Shown here piece after piece: positions 1-10,639 of a stretch of 64,000 bases of DNA (position 1 is the stretch's first letter; every line of letters begins with the position of its first letter). The notes under the pieces were generated by a model that was given only the letters and a program-made list of their open reading frames with translations, did no database searches and was not told where the DNA came from. Source of the DNA: Acanthosepion esculentum (Eukaryota > Mollusca > Cephalopoda > Sepiida > Sepiidae); NCBI GenBank assembly GCA_964036315.1, contig OZ038492.1, positions 36,108,618 to 36,172,617 on the forward strand. Reading direction: 5' to 3'. Both the position numbers and the translations under genes were made by a program.

Positions 1-71
1 ATATATATCATATATATATATATATATGACAATATATATTATATATATATATGACAATATATATATATATG

Positions 72-102
<31 letters not shown>

Positions 103-163
103 GACAATATATATATATATATATATATATATGACAATATATATATATATATATATATATATG

Positions 164-231
<68 letters not shown>
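1..231. repeat. (TA)n microsatellite with periodic TGACA interruptions
   Basis: Almost pure TA dinucleotides. TGACA-type interruptions start near 27, 51, 70, 102, 132 and 162, the last four about 30 bp apart, which suggests the interrupted unit itself was tandemly duplicated. The open frames across it (Tyr-Ile repeats) are translation artefacts. Confidence 0.97.
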
Positions 232-232
<1 letters not shown>

Positions 233-238
233 TCAATC

Positions 239-336
239 GGAATTAAGATTACTCCATGGTTATGATCATTTTACCTTACTGATGAATCTTAATTTGTAAG
301 GTGAAATGATCATAATAATGGAGTAATCTTGATTCC
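239..336. repeat. Imperfect inverted repeat (hairpin) beside (TA)n
   Basis: Arms 239-279 and 296-336 are reverse complements at about 37 of 41 positions around a 16-nt loop. The hairpin lies directly against the preceding (TA)n tract. This is the form of a tiny fold-back element or MITE remnant. No transposase is attached. Confidence 0.85.
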
Positions 337-339
337 TAT

Positions 340-745
340 TGTATGTAATTTATATACTCATTTTAAATAAAAAAATTGAGCTCTCTATGTGAATCAGTTT
401 TAATATTTTATATCATATTATTAGGATTCCCTTGGATTATATACTCATTTTTTAACTGATAACCATACATTCAGTTCTCTTGTAGTTTATTCTCAGTCCC
501 TTCTTCACACTCTCCGTCGCTACCTTCTGTAGGAGATTTTGTAATTTATTTTCTGTGGCTGCTATCAGTACTGTGCCATCTGCGTATCTTATGTTGTTAA
601 GGATGAAATTTCTGGGACAGATAAGGAAAGGTCACGTTACTACACAGCTACGCACAGGCTTACAAGCGTGCAAACGAACCACACGACTGAGTTAAATATA
701 CAAATGACCGACCCCCCCAACCACGATCGATGAAGAGGAGAAAGA
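340..745. other. Intergenic AT-rich DNA, nothing recognised
   Basis: Low-complexity AT-rich sequence with stops in all frames. The end near 600-740 may belong to the 3' flank of the LINE copy that follows. No gene, RNA or TIR seen. Confidence 0.5.
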
Positions 746-749
746 CTTC

Positions 750-1385
750 ATAGACGAGAAGGTAAGGACAGCTTTTGGATGTGGGCCTGCGCAAAGACGG
801 AGAGTAAAAGCGAGGTCTTCAAGCTAGAAAAGAAACCGTTAGCGTAGAACCTACGGCTAAATTTAGCCAACTCAACTGTATATCGATAAGACCACGTCGA
901 CATTCTAGTACTGCGCTTATATTCATAAAATCTAGGTACCATAGCGAAGAGATCATCCGAACAATAACCATGAAAGTATTTATAGAAAAAGGCGCAGAGA
1001 GGCAACTTTACGGAGGTAGGAAAGTGGCTGAAACCGAGATGCCAGATCAGGATCAATAACATTGCGGATTCATCTCTGGATTTTATCAAGAATTTCTAAA
1101 TATCCAGAAGGAGCACTGAACCATATTTTGCAGTAATATTCTAAACATGCACGAATGGTAGACTTATAGATATGTAAGATAGATTCTGGTGAGAAAAACA
1201 TTCTAGAACGGCACAGAGAACCAAATTTCTTAGCTGCTGACATAGCAATGGATTCGATATAGTCTTTCCACTTCATGTCAGCCCATAACATTATCTCGAG
1301 AAGGTAAAACGAGTCTCTCTCCTGGAGGTTAATATCAGCCATGCTGAAGGTAGGCAGATGGAGTCTCTCAGATGACTAATAGAGG
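750..1385 (-). pseudogene. 5'-truncated LINE (CR1/jockey-like), RT C-terminal part
   Basis: The minus strand, read in two frames, gives the conserved region that follows the reverse transcriptase core of a CR1/jockey-like non-LTR retrotransposon: a DMKWKDYIESIA segment, SPESILHIYKSTIRACLEY (the thumb region), LEILDKIQR, then FYKYFHGYCSDDLF and a polypeptide rich in KRSTR. A frame change near 1080 separates the two halves, so the copy is dead. It contains neither the endonuclease nor the catalytic RT motifs. It is the first of three same-orientation copies that follow one another up to about 2735. Clade assignment is from memory of the family pattern and is approximate. Confidence 0.85.
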
Positions 1386-1489
1386 TTTAGTTTGTGAACT
1401 ACTTGTATAATTAATGTATAGGGATTCTTACGAGAATAATATACAATACAGGAAATAATGGTGGTGAACAGGTACAAGCACAAAATAAC

Positions 1490-2065
1490 AGAGACCGACT
1501 GATTTGCAATGCAAGACAACATTTATTAAGCAAAATAACAAATAAAATGAAACGGAAGCGATATCTCCAAGCGAGAAAAGAAACCGTTGGCGTAGAACCT
1601 ACGGCTAAATTTAGCCAACTCAACTGCATATCGATTAGATCTCCTCGACATTCTAGTACTGCGCTTATATTCATAAAATCTAGGTAGCATAGCGAAGAGA
1701 TCATCCGAACAATAACCATGAAAGTATTTATAGAAAAGGCACAGAGAGGCAACTTTACGGTGGTAGGAAAGCGGATGAAGCCGAGATGCCAGATCAGAAT
1801 CAGTAACATTGCGGATTCATCCCTGGATTTTATCAAGAGTTTCCAAATATAGAGCAGGAACACGGAACCATATTTGGCAGCAATATTCTAAGCATGCACA
1901 AATGGTAGACTTATAGATATGTAAGATAGATTCTGGTGAGAAATATTGTCTAGAACGGCACAGTGAATCAAATTTGTTAGCAGCTGACTTAGCAATGGAT
2001 TCGATATTGTCTTTCCACTTCATGTCAGCTGATAACATTATGTCGAGAAATTAAAACAAGTCACT
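1490..2065 (-). pseudogene. 5'-truncated LINE, second tandem copy
   Basis: It shows the same protein landmarks as the 750-1385 copy, in the same order on the minus strand: ADMKWKDNIESIAKSAANKF, SPESILHIYKSTICACLEYC, LETLDKIQG, then IKSRDESAMLLILIWHLGF. A frame change near 1815-1860 breaks it. DNA similarity to the first copy is high across the shared ~550 bp, and its 5' end stops at nearly the same place, which favours segmental duplication over three independent insertions. Confidence 0.85.
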
Positions 2066-2119
2066 CTTACTGGGTGGGGAAGGATTAGAAAACAGAAACA
2101 CCACTCTGGAGCGAGTAAA

Positions 2120-2735
2120 GAAGAGTACTCAAGAGGACAGTAGAGAGGAATTGGCATTTGCATTTAAATTTTTGAAGATTAAAGTTGGCTGAAAAGCATA
2201 GAACCGGAAGCGAGGTATCCAAGCTAGAAAAGAAACTGTTAGCTTAGAACTTACGGCTACATTTAAACAAATCAACTGTATATCGAAAAGACCTCGTCGA
2301 TAGTCTAGTACTGTGCTTATATTCATAAAGTCTAGGCACCATAGCGAAGAAATCATTCAAACAATTAGCATGAAAAATATTTATAGAAAAGGTACGGGGA
2401 GGCAACTTTACGGTGTTAGGAAAGTGGATGAAGCCGAGACGCCAGATTAGGATCAATAACATTGGGGATTGATCTCTGGATTTTATCCCTAAATATATAG
2501 CAGGACGATCGGACCATCTGTGACAGCAATATTCTAAACATAGACGTATAATAATGTTAGATTCTGGAAATAAAACATGTCTAGGACGGCATAGTGAAAA
2601 CAATTTTCTTAGTTGTTGACCTAGCAATGGATTCAATATAGTCTTTCCATTTCATGTTAACCGTGAACGGTAGCTTGATAAGACGTAACTTTCCTGGAGG
2701 TTAGCAACAGCCATGTTGATAGAATGTAGAAAGAG
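2120..2735 (-). pseudogene. 5'-truncated LINE, third tandem copy
   Basis: Third copy of the same LINE 3' segment on the minus strand, more diverged. It includes IKSRDQSPMLLILIWRLGF, FSINIFHANCLNDFFAMVPR and an KHSTRLSTRSFRYTVDL block, with a region near 2510-2580 that is shortened relative to the other two. It extends at its 3' end into a tail reading FLAW..RFRF, also found in the second copy. Not functional. Confidence 0.82.
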
Positions 2736-3217
2736 GTCCCTCAGATGATTAATGTAAATTTAAGAATGTTATGAGATAATTTTATTAGTAGCAGCTTAAG
2801 GAAGGTATATAATTGTTGATGAAGAATACTAACTTTTTTACTGGAGAAAATTAAATGAATATTTCTTAATAAAAGCAGTGTTATATGTTCACGACTGCGG
2901 TGAAGTACATTAATACCAACCGGTTTTATCCATCTTCCTGATTGATTATACTTAAGAGTTGTCCACTAAATCGTAGACACGTCCAGATGTCAGAAGCAGC
3001 AAATAAAACCCGGAGAGCGAGAAAGGACGATCTATAGCTTGTTGATAGGTGGAATCCATTTTCCTAATTAAACATTTCGAGGTGAGGCACCAGTTTTCGG
3101 AAACGTGGTTGAACCTGTCGCTCGCGTTTATTCGTATTAATTCATCTGGGGGTCGCGATATTTTTATATCTGAAACATTTAAATTTAACAGAATATAACA
3201 GCATTCCCGTCAGCATA

Positions 3218-3245
3218 ATGCAGGAAAAAATACAAAAAAAGAAAA

Positions 3246-3290
<45 letters not shown>

Positions 3291-3550
3291 CAACCGTTTC
3301 TGTTATTCGCTGGTTCAGTTATTGCTACACAAGTGAAAGTATAGGCCCTTTAAAAATATTCCAACAGACGTTTGACATTTCTGTTCGTTGCCTCACACTT
3401 GGTCTCTCTTCTGGGTATTGCCTTCATAGATCAAAGAAAATTTGAGTGCTCGCATTTGTACTGATTTGTAATAGACATGTATATACTTATACGAAATTTA
3501 CGCACAGATACCCTCATATCGCTCCCCCTTCCCCTCTCCATCTCCCCTCT

Positions 3551-3616
<66 letters not shown>

Positions 3617-3823
3617 GTAGATACATGTGTCCATTGATAATTGCTGAAAATAGCTTTGAGCTGACACAACAAATATATACTTTTCAATTCACTTAAACCA
3701 AAATTTCTCCATGAATACCGAACAATGAACTTTATAGAGGGGAAATTTTAGATCATATTTCAACACGTTTTACTATAACAATACAGATTTACAGATTCGT
3801 ATTTATGCTTACATAACTGCAAG

Positions 3824-3881
<58 letters not shown>

Positions 3882-3946
3882 TGTTTGACGATCGCAACGT
3901 CGTGAAACCCAGGGTCACAAACTCGCATCGATACAACTAAGTATAT

Positions 3947-4022
<76 letters not shown>
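3218..4022. repeat. Microsatellite cluster: (CA)n, (CT)n, (TA)n
   Basis: (CA)n at about 3249-3289, (CT)n at 3555-3584 running straight into (TA)n at 3585-3615, then (TA)n at 3830-3880 and 3943-4022. The unique sequence between them shows no coding pattern. Apparent frames here are repeat translations. Confidence 0.95.
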
Positions 4023-4025
<3 letters not shown>

Positions 4026-4719
4026 AAACTTGAAATAAATTCCAGGTAGCACTTCTTTATTAATTATACTAGTAGAGTAGTGTCCACGTGCTTTAAAAAT
4101 GATGGAAATTGTGAGAAAGTTTTAATAACGAGATGCAATGAAACAAAATACTTCAAACTATGTACTGAGATTCAATATAGGGTAGATAAAGGAATCACAA
4201 CTGAAATAGAATCTAATTAACCGCGTAATTAATCTGTTCCCTTTATATTTTCAGATGTTTAACGGTAGCTATGATTCACTGATTACTAATTGGCATTATA
4301 TAAATCGCTTTTCTCTCAATATCTTTTTATGTTAAACATTTTATGCCTTTACTAATGCAGTGAAATGGGAATATCTCTCGCAAGTAAATGATTACAAATA
4401 TGTCTCGGAAGTAAAAAGAACGACAAATACGGCTAAGATAAAACCTATTTCAAGATCAATTTGAAGTATGACGATCACTGAGTTCAACACATGAAAGGCT
4501 TGAACAAATAAGACTGAAATCAACAGAAAAGTAGGACTAAAGAGACAGGTTAATTAAACAGTTGATTTTGCTCAGGATATATATTGTTGTTTAAATGTAG
4601 ATAAATGCTTTACTTGTAGAGATTATTTAAACAACCAAGGTAAGTGCAAACTGAAGATGATCTCCATTCCTACTGCAGATCGGACAGGGAATATATCAAT
4701 AAATACACAGGAAATATCA
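4023..4719. other. Intergenic, nothing recognised
   Basis: AT-rich unique sequence with dense stops in all frames. No repeat family shared with the rest of the window was found. Confidence 0.45.
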
Positions 4720-5280
4720 TATAATAATTGTGCTTGTCCCTATATTCGTTAATTCGCATAATCGGTACGCTACGACAATACGTCATAAATAATGAACTAT
4801 CACGTTTTGATCGCGACATACAAAAGACATATCCGAAACGCTACTTGGTTTCAGCGAAAAAAGAAAGAAAGATAGAAGTGTTTAATGTCTCCAGCTAATA
4901 CCTCATCAATAACGGACTATTACATGTTGGTAGCTACTTGGTTTCACTCTGAAATAGAAGAGAGAATTCATTAACGTTTGTCTCAGTGAAATAGAAAACA
5001 TTGCCAATTTCAAGTCTATTCATTTGTACCTCCTTACTTCTTATAATAACGATCAGCATTCGTATTTATGATTGTTATTGAGATATATTGTTAAAGTTGT
5101 TAAACCCAAATTATTACCAATGCGACAGAGGAATTTCTACGGATATATTGTTGCCGTAGACATCTGTTTGATCTTATTCAATCATAAACAAAGAATTAAG
5201 AGTCATCAGAAATTAGGAAAAACCGTGGAATTTTCCAAGGTTAAAACTCGTATTAATAAATACGTGATGATAATTAATAT
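4720..5280 (+). repeat. Interspersed repeat with ~120-bp internal unit (short copy)
   Basis: Homologous to 12190-13005. It has about 1.7 copies of an internal unit with the landmarks TCATAAATAATG, TTTTGATCGCG and GCTACTTGGTTTCAG (4790-4960), followed by a shared single-copy segment: a TTTCATTTGTACC-like stretch near 5018, TTATAATAACGATCAGC near 5041, and an ATT-rich tail. The 80-residue open frame at 5072-5314 lies in this shared non-coding tail and is not conserved as protein in the other copy. Confidence 0.75.
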
Positions 5281-5695
5281 ATCGTTTGATTTCAGAGAAA
5301 AAAAGGAAATTTAGCGCCTTTTCAGTCGTAAATATGTACTTGAGTTGCCATATTTCGTTGGAAGTGCAGGTGGTGGACAGCAGCATAGAGAGAGAAATAG
5401 GAGAGACGAGTACGTTGCATTCATTTACGCGAAAATAACATTTAGAAATGTATGAACCTATTGCTTGTCTTGCTTGCCAATTAGTTTAGGGACCAATACT
5501 CTGAAGTCAAAGCGACCTGAAGAAGGATGGGCTTATTTAGGTTACTTTTGGTAAAGTACTATTCTACAGCTACAGTGCGTGTTTCTACTTCGAGCCACAG
5601 GACTTACGGTACACGTGATAAGGATGTAGGTAAGATTATCTTCGTCTTTAAATTTTTATATCATGTCTTCAGTCTATTCGCCTTTCACTCTTACT

Positions 5696-5699
<4 letters not shown>

Positions 5700-5736
<37 letters not shown>

Positions 5737-5756
5737 CTCTCTCTCTCCCTCTCTCC
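5700..5756. repeat. (CT)n microsatellite
   Basis: CT dinucleotides with a few interruptions. The flanks 5320-5690 and 5760-6035 show no gene. Confidence 0.95.
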
Positions 5757-6024
5757 TGCGTGTAACTGCAAAATTGTCCAAATCGTGTACAAACAAAATT
5801 GTTAGATTAAGATTTAAACTGTCGTATCTTAGAAATGATTAAAGATATCTTGCTGGAATTCTTCGAGGTTTTTTTTAACACTATTGAACAATAGGAAAGT
5901 ATAATTAACTCTCCGAGCTTAACAGCAGAATCGTGATGAAATCGATCATTAACGAAAATGACATGTTCAACATTAATTAACCAAAGATAAAGATTAGAAG
6001 CTCATGAAGCATTGAAATTAAGTT

Positions 6025-6046
6025 CATATCTATATCTATCTATCTA

Positions 6047-6120
<74 letters not shown>
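6025..6120. repeat. Compound (TATC)n-(CT)n-(TA)n microsatellite
   Basis: TATC repeats give way to CT and then TA. The TA end coincides exactly with the truncation point of the transposase fragment at 6121. Confidence 0.95.
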
Positions 6121-6121
<1 letters not shown>

Positions 6122-6640
6122 TCAAGATCATTTTCCAATTTATTCAAGATGATCTTCGGCCTCTCTAATCTTTTAACTTTCTGTCCCAGAGTAACAATTT
6201 GACTCACACGTTTCACGTACAATTTCATTTTCAAATCTTTTTTTTTCACTGCTCTGTCAAACTCCACTTTTAATTGCCAAACATCCTATGGATTGAGTTG
6301 GTCTTTTCTAATTGACCTCTCTAGCTCTAAGATAAAATGATAATCGATCTTCCTGTTGTGACCACCTGATTCCGTTTTCCTCACTACGCTTTACTCATTT
6401 TAAAACTTATTCACTGTTCTCTTGATTGTTCTTGAAAGGATTTGAAGATGGTAGCCAGAGTATGAATGTTGGTACCAATTAATGAAGACCTGAATGATCT
6501 GTTTCCTCTTAGAATAGGGAAGGCAGTGGAGCGGAAACGACATGATTTTAACCTGTTCTTTTTCTGTCTGAATAACTCAAAGGGTTTTTCAGTGATTCTT
6601 ACACAAAATGGGGACAAGACGGCTAAACGTCTGATCTGAA
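6121..6640 (-). pseudogene. Tc1/mariner-type transposase N-terminal fragment
   Basis: The minus strand reads RAVKKKDLKMKLYVKRVSQ followed by KVKRLERPKIILNKLEND. This matches the DNA-binding (HTH) to linker region of Tc1/mariner/IS630-like transposases, where an alternating basic helix is followed by a K-R-L-E-R-x-K-x-L-L-N pattern. Frame breaks separate it from an upstream block (CVRITEKPFELF, 6411-6617). No catalytic DDE region is present: the copy stops against (TA)n. A second copy at 41590-42208 aligns over about 500 bp and stops at the same residue against another (TA)n. Confidence 0.6.
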
Positions 6641-6773
6641 AACCTGGAAAAAAGTCAATTAGTATAATGTTTTTTTAGATATTAAACATTTTCGGGGATG
6701 GACAATTATGTTGTTACACGATATAGAAAGATTTTCCTATTAAAGCCGGTATGTTAATATAAATATATTAATG

Positions 6774-6777
<4 letters not shown>

Positions 6778-6843
<66 letters not shown>

Positions 6844-6847
6844 CATG

Positions 6848-6913
<66 letters not shown>

Positions 6914-7237
6914 CATATCTATTTACTTCTGATTTATTTACCTATTTATATTTCAGATCTATATACTTATTTATCAATCTGTTCATATATCAGATCTATC
7001 TATCGATATATCTATTTCAGATCTATCTATCTATCTATCTATCATATCTCATATATTTGCAGTATATTTCACTCTAACTTTATCTATTTACCCCTCTTAT
7101 ATTCATATATATCATAGCTTTCATATATCTATGATATATATTATACGTATCAATCTCTCTCTCTATATTTCTATATATCATAGATTTAATAGATCTATTG
7201 AATATATTATACCTATCGCCAATCTCTCTCTCTCTCT

Positions 7238-7288
<51 letters not shown>

Positions 7289-7370
7289 TTATATTTTATT
7301 AAGATATATATATTTCTTTATCTATTTATATTTCACATCTCTGTGTTCATATCTCATATCTATGTATTTC

Positions 7371-7450
<80 letters not shown>

Positions 7451-7594
7451 ATAAATAAATTTATATATAAATACATATGTACATATATATATATTTCCTA
7501 TGTACATATCTATTTTTAATTCATATCAATATAGCGAGTTATATTTCATATCTATCTATCTATATATATATATCTAAATTTCAGGTCTATCTAA

Positions 7595-7672
<78 letters not shown>
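6778..7672. repeat. Microsatellite cluster (TA)n, (TATC)n, (CT)n
   Basis: (TA)n at 6778-6910, 7234-7282, 7375-7442 and 7633-7665, with degenerate TATC and CT repeats between. Long Tyr/Ile/Ser frames are low-complexity translation. Confidence 0.95.
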
Positions 7673-7673
<1 letters not shown>

Positions 7674-7675
7674 AA

Positions 7676-7754
7676 AGTGAACATAGAAGTCAACATTTAG
7701 AGGCGACAGTCTGTTTCAGTCTGACGATTGCATCTAGTATGAAACAGACTGTCA
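7676..7754. repeat. Inverted 3' ends of a Penelope-like element (collapsed)
   Basis: The left half is the reverse complement of the PLE-B 3' unit (AAGTGAACATAGAAGTCAAC... AGGCGACAGTCTG). The right half is the same unit in forward orientation, from TGACGATTGCATCTAG to GAAACAGACTGTC. It is a collapsed version of the intact palindrome at 62741-62881, with the centre and the far right arm deleted. Confidence 0.75.
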
Positions 7755-8075
7755 GTTTGAGCGGCTTGGTGATAGTAGTCGTGGCTCCGGGGGGCACAGT
7801 CCTATGGTTACAGAGAACTTCAGATGAGTTCCACCACGGAATATGTGAGCGAGCGGCACTATATTGTGTATTATTGATAGTATATTGCTATCTCTTCGTA
7901 ACCGAGGACCTTTTGAACAGTTGGTATGGTGTTTGCTTGACAACCTAACTGTCCGGGTTTCAATTCTCGGTAGTGGATGCGCACTGCTGATGAGTCCCAA
8001 ATATAGGACGAAACGGCCGTCCTGTGCTTTCTGCATTCTGTTGAGGTTTCTTTCAGACTCAATGAATTACTTCAT
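7755..8075 (+). mobile_element. tRNA-like SINE carrying a hammerhead ribozyme
   Basis: A copy in the opposite orientation at 42265-42560 aligns over its whole length, starting around GTGGCTCC...GGGGGCACAGTCCTATG and ending near ACTCAATGAATT. A tRNA-like pol III segment is visible at about 7915-7970: a GGTATGGTGTTTGC-type A box, and a B-box-like GGGTTTCAATTCTCGG. It is followed directly by a type I hammerhead motif (7975-8040). Both copies end close to (TA)n. The organisation resembles pol III-promoter plus hammerhead small retroelements known from schistosomes (Sm-alpha) and metazoan retrozymes. That comparison is from general knowledge. No protein is encoded. Confidence 0.72.
7975..8040 (+). 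ncRNA. Type I hammerhead self-cleaving ribozyme
   Basis: All conserved core segments are present. CTGATGA is at 7987-7993. Stem II is GTCC 7994-7997 pairing with GGAC 8006-8009, with loop CAAATATA. GAAA is at 8010-8013. A minimal stem III is formed by AC/GU around GGCC (8013-8020), and the predicted cleavage follows C8021. Stem I pairs GCAC (7981-7984) with GTGC (8024-8027), with a T-T mismatch and a G-C pair next to the core. After an asymmetric internal loop (TTTCT 8028-8032), ATGC (7977-7980) pairs with GCAT (8033-8036). The very short stem III is typical of metazoan retroelement hammerheads, which often need dimeric RNA to cleave well. Confidence 0.85.
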
Positions 8076-8104
8076 TATAATTATGAAATCCTCCTTACAA
8101 TTTC

Positions 8105-8106
8105 TA

Positions 8107-8142
<36 letters not shown>
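8105..8142. repeat. (TA)n microsatellite
   Basis: TA tract just downstream of the hammerhead SINE. Confidence 0.95.
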
Positions 8143-8144
<2 letters not shown>

Positions 8145-8146
<2 letters not shown>

Positions 8147-8570
8147 TCTGACGTAACTTTTAGTGAATACCATGTGTTTGAATAAACACCACTTTTATAA
8201 AAAATGATGTTCAACATTGTGTATTACATCTCTCGGTCCGTCTATTCGGGAAAACATAATAAAGAAAATCTTCTCTGCCGGAGTGTTTGGCGATGTTCCA
8301 CCTTTGCAGGCGAAACCACTATTTGATTAGGAGTGCTTTAGTTCTCGATCACAGAGAGCGTCACAACACAGCAAGTTTGGTTTTATCTTTTTAAGGGACA
8401 CCTCCTCTTTAATTTATTCTTCAAATTTTTTGTTCTCACATTCGTATCCGAGATGCTAATAAAGCAATTTCTGAAAAATTAATAGATTTATTTTCAATCT
8501 GACATTCTTATTTCTTCAGAGTTTATTTTTAGTGGATACACGTGTTTGAAGTAGACTCCTTTTTTTTTCA
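8145..8570. repeat. Repeat family S7, monomer plus part of the next
   Basis: The edges 8165-8215 and 8530-8575 are direct repeats of each other (a GTGAATAC...GTGTTTGAA...ACTCC pattern). The interior, notably 8436-8520 (CATTCGTATCCGAGATG...CTGACATTCTTATTTC), matches 60262-60350. The homologous locus at 59955-60400 has the same edge duplication, so the family is arranged as ~350-370-bp tandem monomers. The tRNA-like part is weak here and clear in the other copy. Confidence 0.6.
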
Positions 8571-8589
8571 TTCTTATTTTAATTAGTGT

Positions 8590-8960
8590 GTATTACGTCT
8601 ATCGTCATTACTCTGTCCTGTAGATATAAGCGTTCTATTCTGCAACCTCTCTCTCACAGTCACATCATTGCAAACCTGTCGCTACACTATCGCTATTTCG
8701 ATGGTAAATGCTCAGACGAAGTATGTTCTTTACTTCCACCAGATCAAACCTTTACTTTTAGGAAAATTCATGATACTTCCACGGAAGCGAAACACCCGTA
8801 TGTCCTGCGTATATAACACGGAATTTCCACGAGAACAGCTTTCCCCTAATATCCGCCATTTTGTGAAAAATATTTCTGCGCGGGTGTTTCCATGAATAAT
8901 TTAATGTTGATCTCTTCAAGTCAAGTGTGTAATATTATCTTTCTTTCTTATCTTCATCAT
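8590..8960 (+). pseudogene. LINE 3' fragment (CR1-like, second subfamily)
   Basis: Plus-strand frames read LQPLSHSHIIANLSLHYRYF, DGKCSDEVCSLLPPDQTFTF, then EAKHPYVLRI and, in another frame, NTEFPREQLSPNIRHF. This is the post-RT region of CR1-like LINEs, where SLFYRYFHGKCSDE and an RTxxLWN block are typical. A frame shift around 8800 kills it. Fragments at 25585, 33225, 42735 and 49690 are the same subfamily. Confidence 0.78.
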
Positions 8961-8964
8961 CTTA

Positions 8965-9740
8965 ATTTCTGAAAATATTCATTTATACCAAGCATTTTAT
9001 TTAATTTTACCATTTCGTCTGTAACCCTCTAACTTGATCTCGAGGTATTTATTCTTTTTTTAAAAATTTTTAGTAAAGAATTGCTATAGGCATTTTAAAA
9101 TAATCTTTACAGGTAAGAAATAGTCAATAAATTTTATTGAGTAAAATGTGCATGAATATACATCGACAAGAATGTCTTTGTTGAGGCTGAGTCAGCAAGT
9201 AATATCATTAGTTTGAGATGCCAGCCTCATGGTTCTATGGAGAGAAGCACTGGCGTGAGAGAATTCAGTTTATCTTGTTGCCACAACAGGCCGTTACTCT
9301 GTTAGGCAAATCAAATATGACTGACTCATCGCGGGGCACCTAATTTTTAAGCGTGTTTTTCTGCTTTTATCACTGAAACAACAATACAGTATAACTCAAA
9401 TATTTCAATTTATAATATTTTCTATGGAATTTTATAGAAATTTTTCAGGAGAAATAAGTTTTAATCTTTATCCTATTCTTTTTTTTTTAAATGTTTCAGT
9501 AAACGTTTTATTCATCTTATAAAGAGCAACGAATATGTCGACTAAAAAAAAATTATACAATATTCTTCTCTTCCGTCTTTTTCTCTTTAGAGCCATTAGA
9601 CACACTTTTCGAGTATAGGGCCAAATAATTACGACTTTAGATGTTTGCTGTGTTTTCTGTAACATTAGTTTTTTTCAAAATGGCGTTAGCATGTGAATTT
9701 TCCTCCGAGACAAACAAGTATAGTGAGAAAGTCTGCCCAC
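8965..9740. other. Intergenic, nothing recognised
   Basis: AT-rich sequence without homology to the other repeats in the window. It would be intron if the candidate exon at 9741-9869 is real. Confidence 0.4.
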
Positions 9741-9869
9741 CTTGGTAATCCGTAGATGGTCAGCAGATGATTCGTTTTGTGCAAGAATGAACTTAGCGAA
9801 CTCGGCCTGAATTTGCACTTGGCAAGCCGGATCCACTTTAACCAACACGATGTGCCCAACCAAAGACGT
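9741..9869 (-). CDS. Candidate internal exon, unknown protein
   Basis: A 129-nt (43-codon) stop-free minus-strand segment between plausible splice sites. The acceptor is a long T-rich tract ending CACCTGCAG directly before it. The donor is ACCAAG|GTGGGC directly after it. Phase is 0 at both ends. Composition and codon pattern differ from the AT-rich surroundings. The peptide begins TSLVGHIVLVKVDP and ends SSADHLRITK. It contains no recognisable motif, and I do not know the family. It could be an exon of a host gene with very long introns, as is common in cephalopods, or chance. It shows no similarity to any repeat elsewhere in the window. Confidence 0.42.
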
Positions 9870-10194
9870 CTGCAGGTGTTTTATTAAAATAAAATAGAAA
9901 AAAAAATGAAAGGATTACAACTGTATTTTCCTTCCTCATCTTGTTCCGTAAGAAAGAAGACATCTTTCCTTCCTTAGCTGATGCATAGTGCCTGGGGTTC
10001 TCTGTTCAAGTTAGAAATTTTGTATTTCGCCAATCGGGTAAAGCTATTGGCATACCTTGACGCTTTCAGCAATATGCCGATGGAAAATCAGTCGTGTGTT
10101 TCTGCGCTTAAAAACTTGTTTCATTTCCTCTGTTTGGGAAGGCGACAAAATACTAAAGATTTTCTCTTTGTTTATAGATTTACACATAGTGCGT

Positions 10195-10440
10195 TTGGAG
10201 GATGTGCAGGTGATGCATTGGTTAGCGTCTCGGAACCAAAATAAACACTTTCGAATTCAAGCTGAGCCCGTTACTTTCACTTACGCGAAAATACCTTTCG
10301 GAGAGTTATAAATGCGTCTCTGCGTCCAGTAGCTGTGTTCTAAATAGTAGGGCAAACTGAGCGCTCTGGCCGTGGTTAGCAACCAGTCTAGAAGAAGGAC
10401 AACTATGAATTCACAACCGTATGTAGACCAGGGAGAGCAC
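10195..10440 (+). mobile_element. SINE family S3, tRNA-like head
   Basis: The A-box-like TGCATTGGTTAGCG and B-box-like TTCGAATTCAAGC are followed by a shared body: ACTTACGCGAAAATACC, CTCTGGCCGTGGTTAGCAAC, CTAGAAGAAGGACAAC. The same body occurs at 21990-22165, 26295-26545 and 45390-45545. Not a functional tRNA: the spacing and arms do not fold as a cloverleaf. Confidence 0.7.
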
Positions 10441-10639
10441 CTACTATGAATCCATTGAAAAGCTCATAGACTTTATAATCTTAAAATATCAGTCGACCTA
10501 CGTTTAAGTCGATATGTTGTTATTATTATTATCATTATTTTTATTTTCTTTGATATCTGGCGTTTACACATTTCTTTCCGGGTCCCTCCCAGGGACCTAA
10601 GGTTAGAAATGGCATCATGACACTTTCCATTAAAAAAAA

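Noticed and set aside
26..265. Long Tyr-Ile repeat open frames here and at many TA tracts
   Set aside because: They are translations of (TA)n, equal on both strands, with no unique sequence. Not genes.
276..320. Hammerhead around CTGATGA at 279-285
   Set aside because: A stem II and GAAA can be drawn, but stem I does not pair. The boxes are explained by the larger inverted repeat 239-336.
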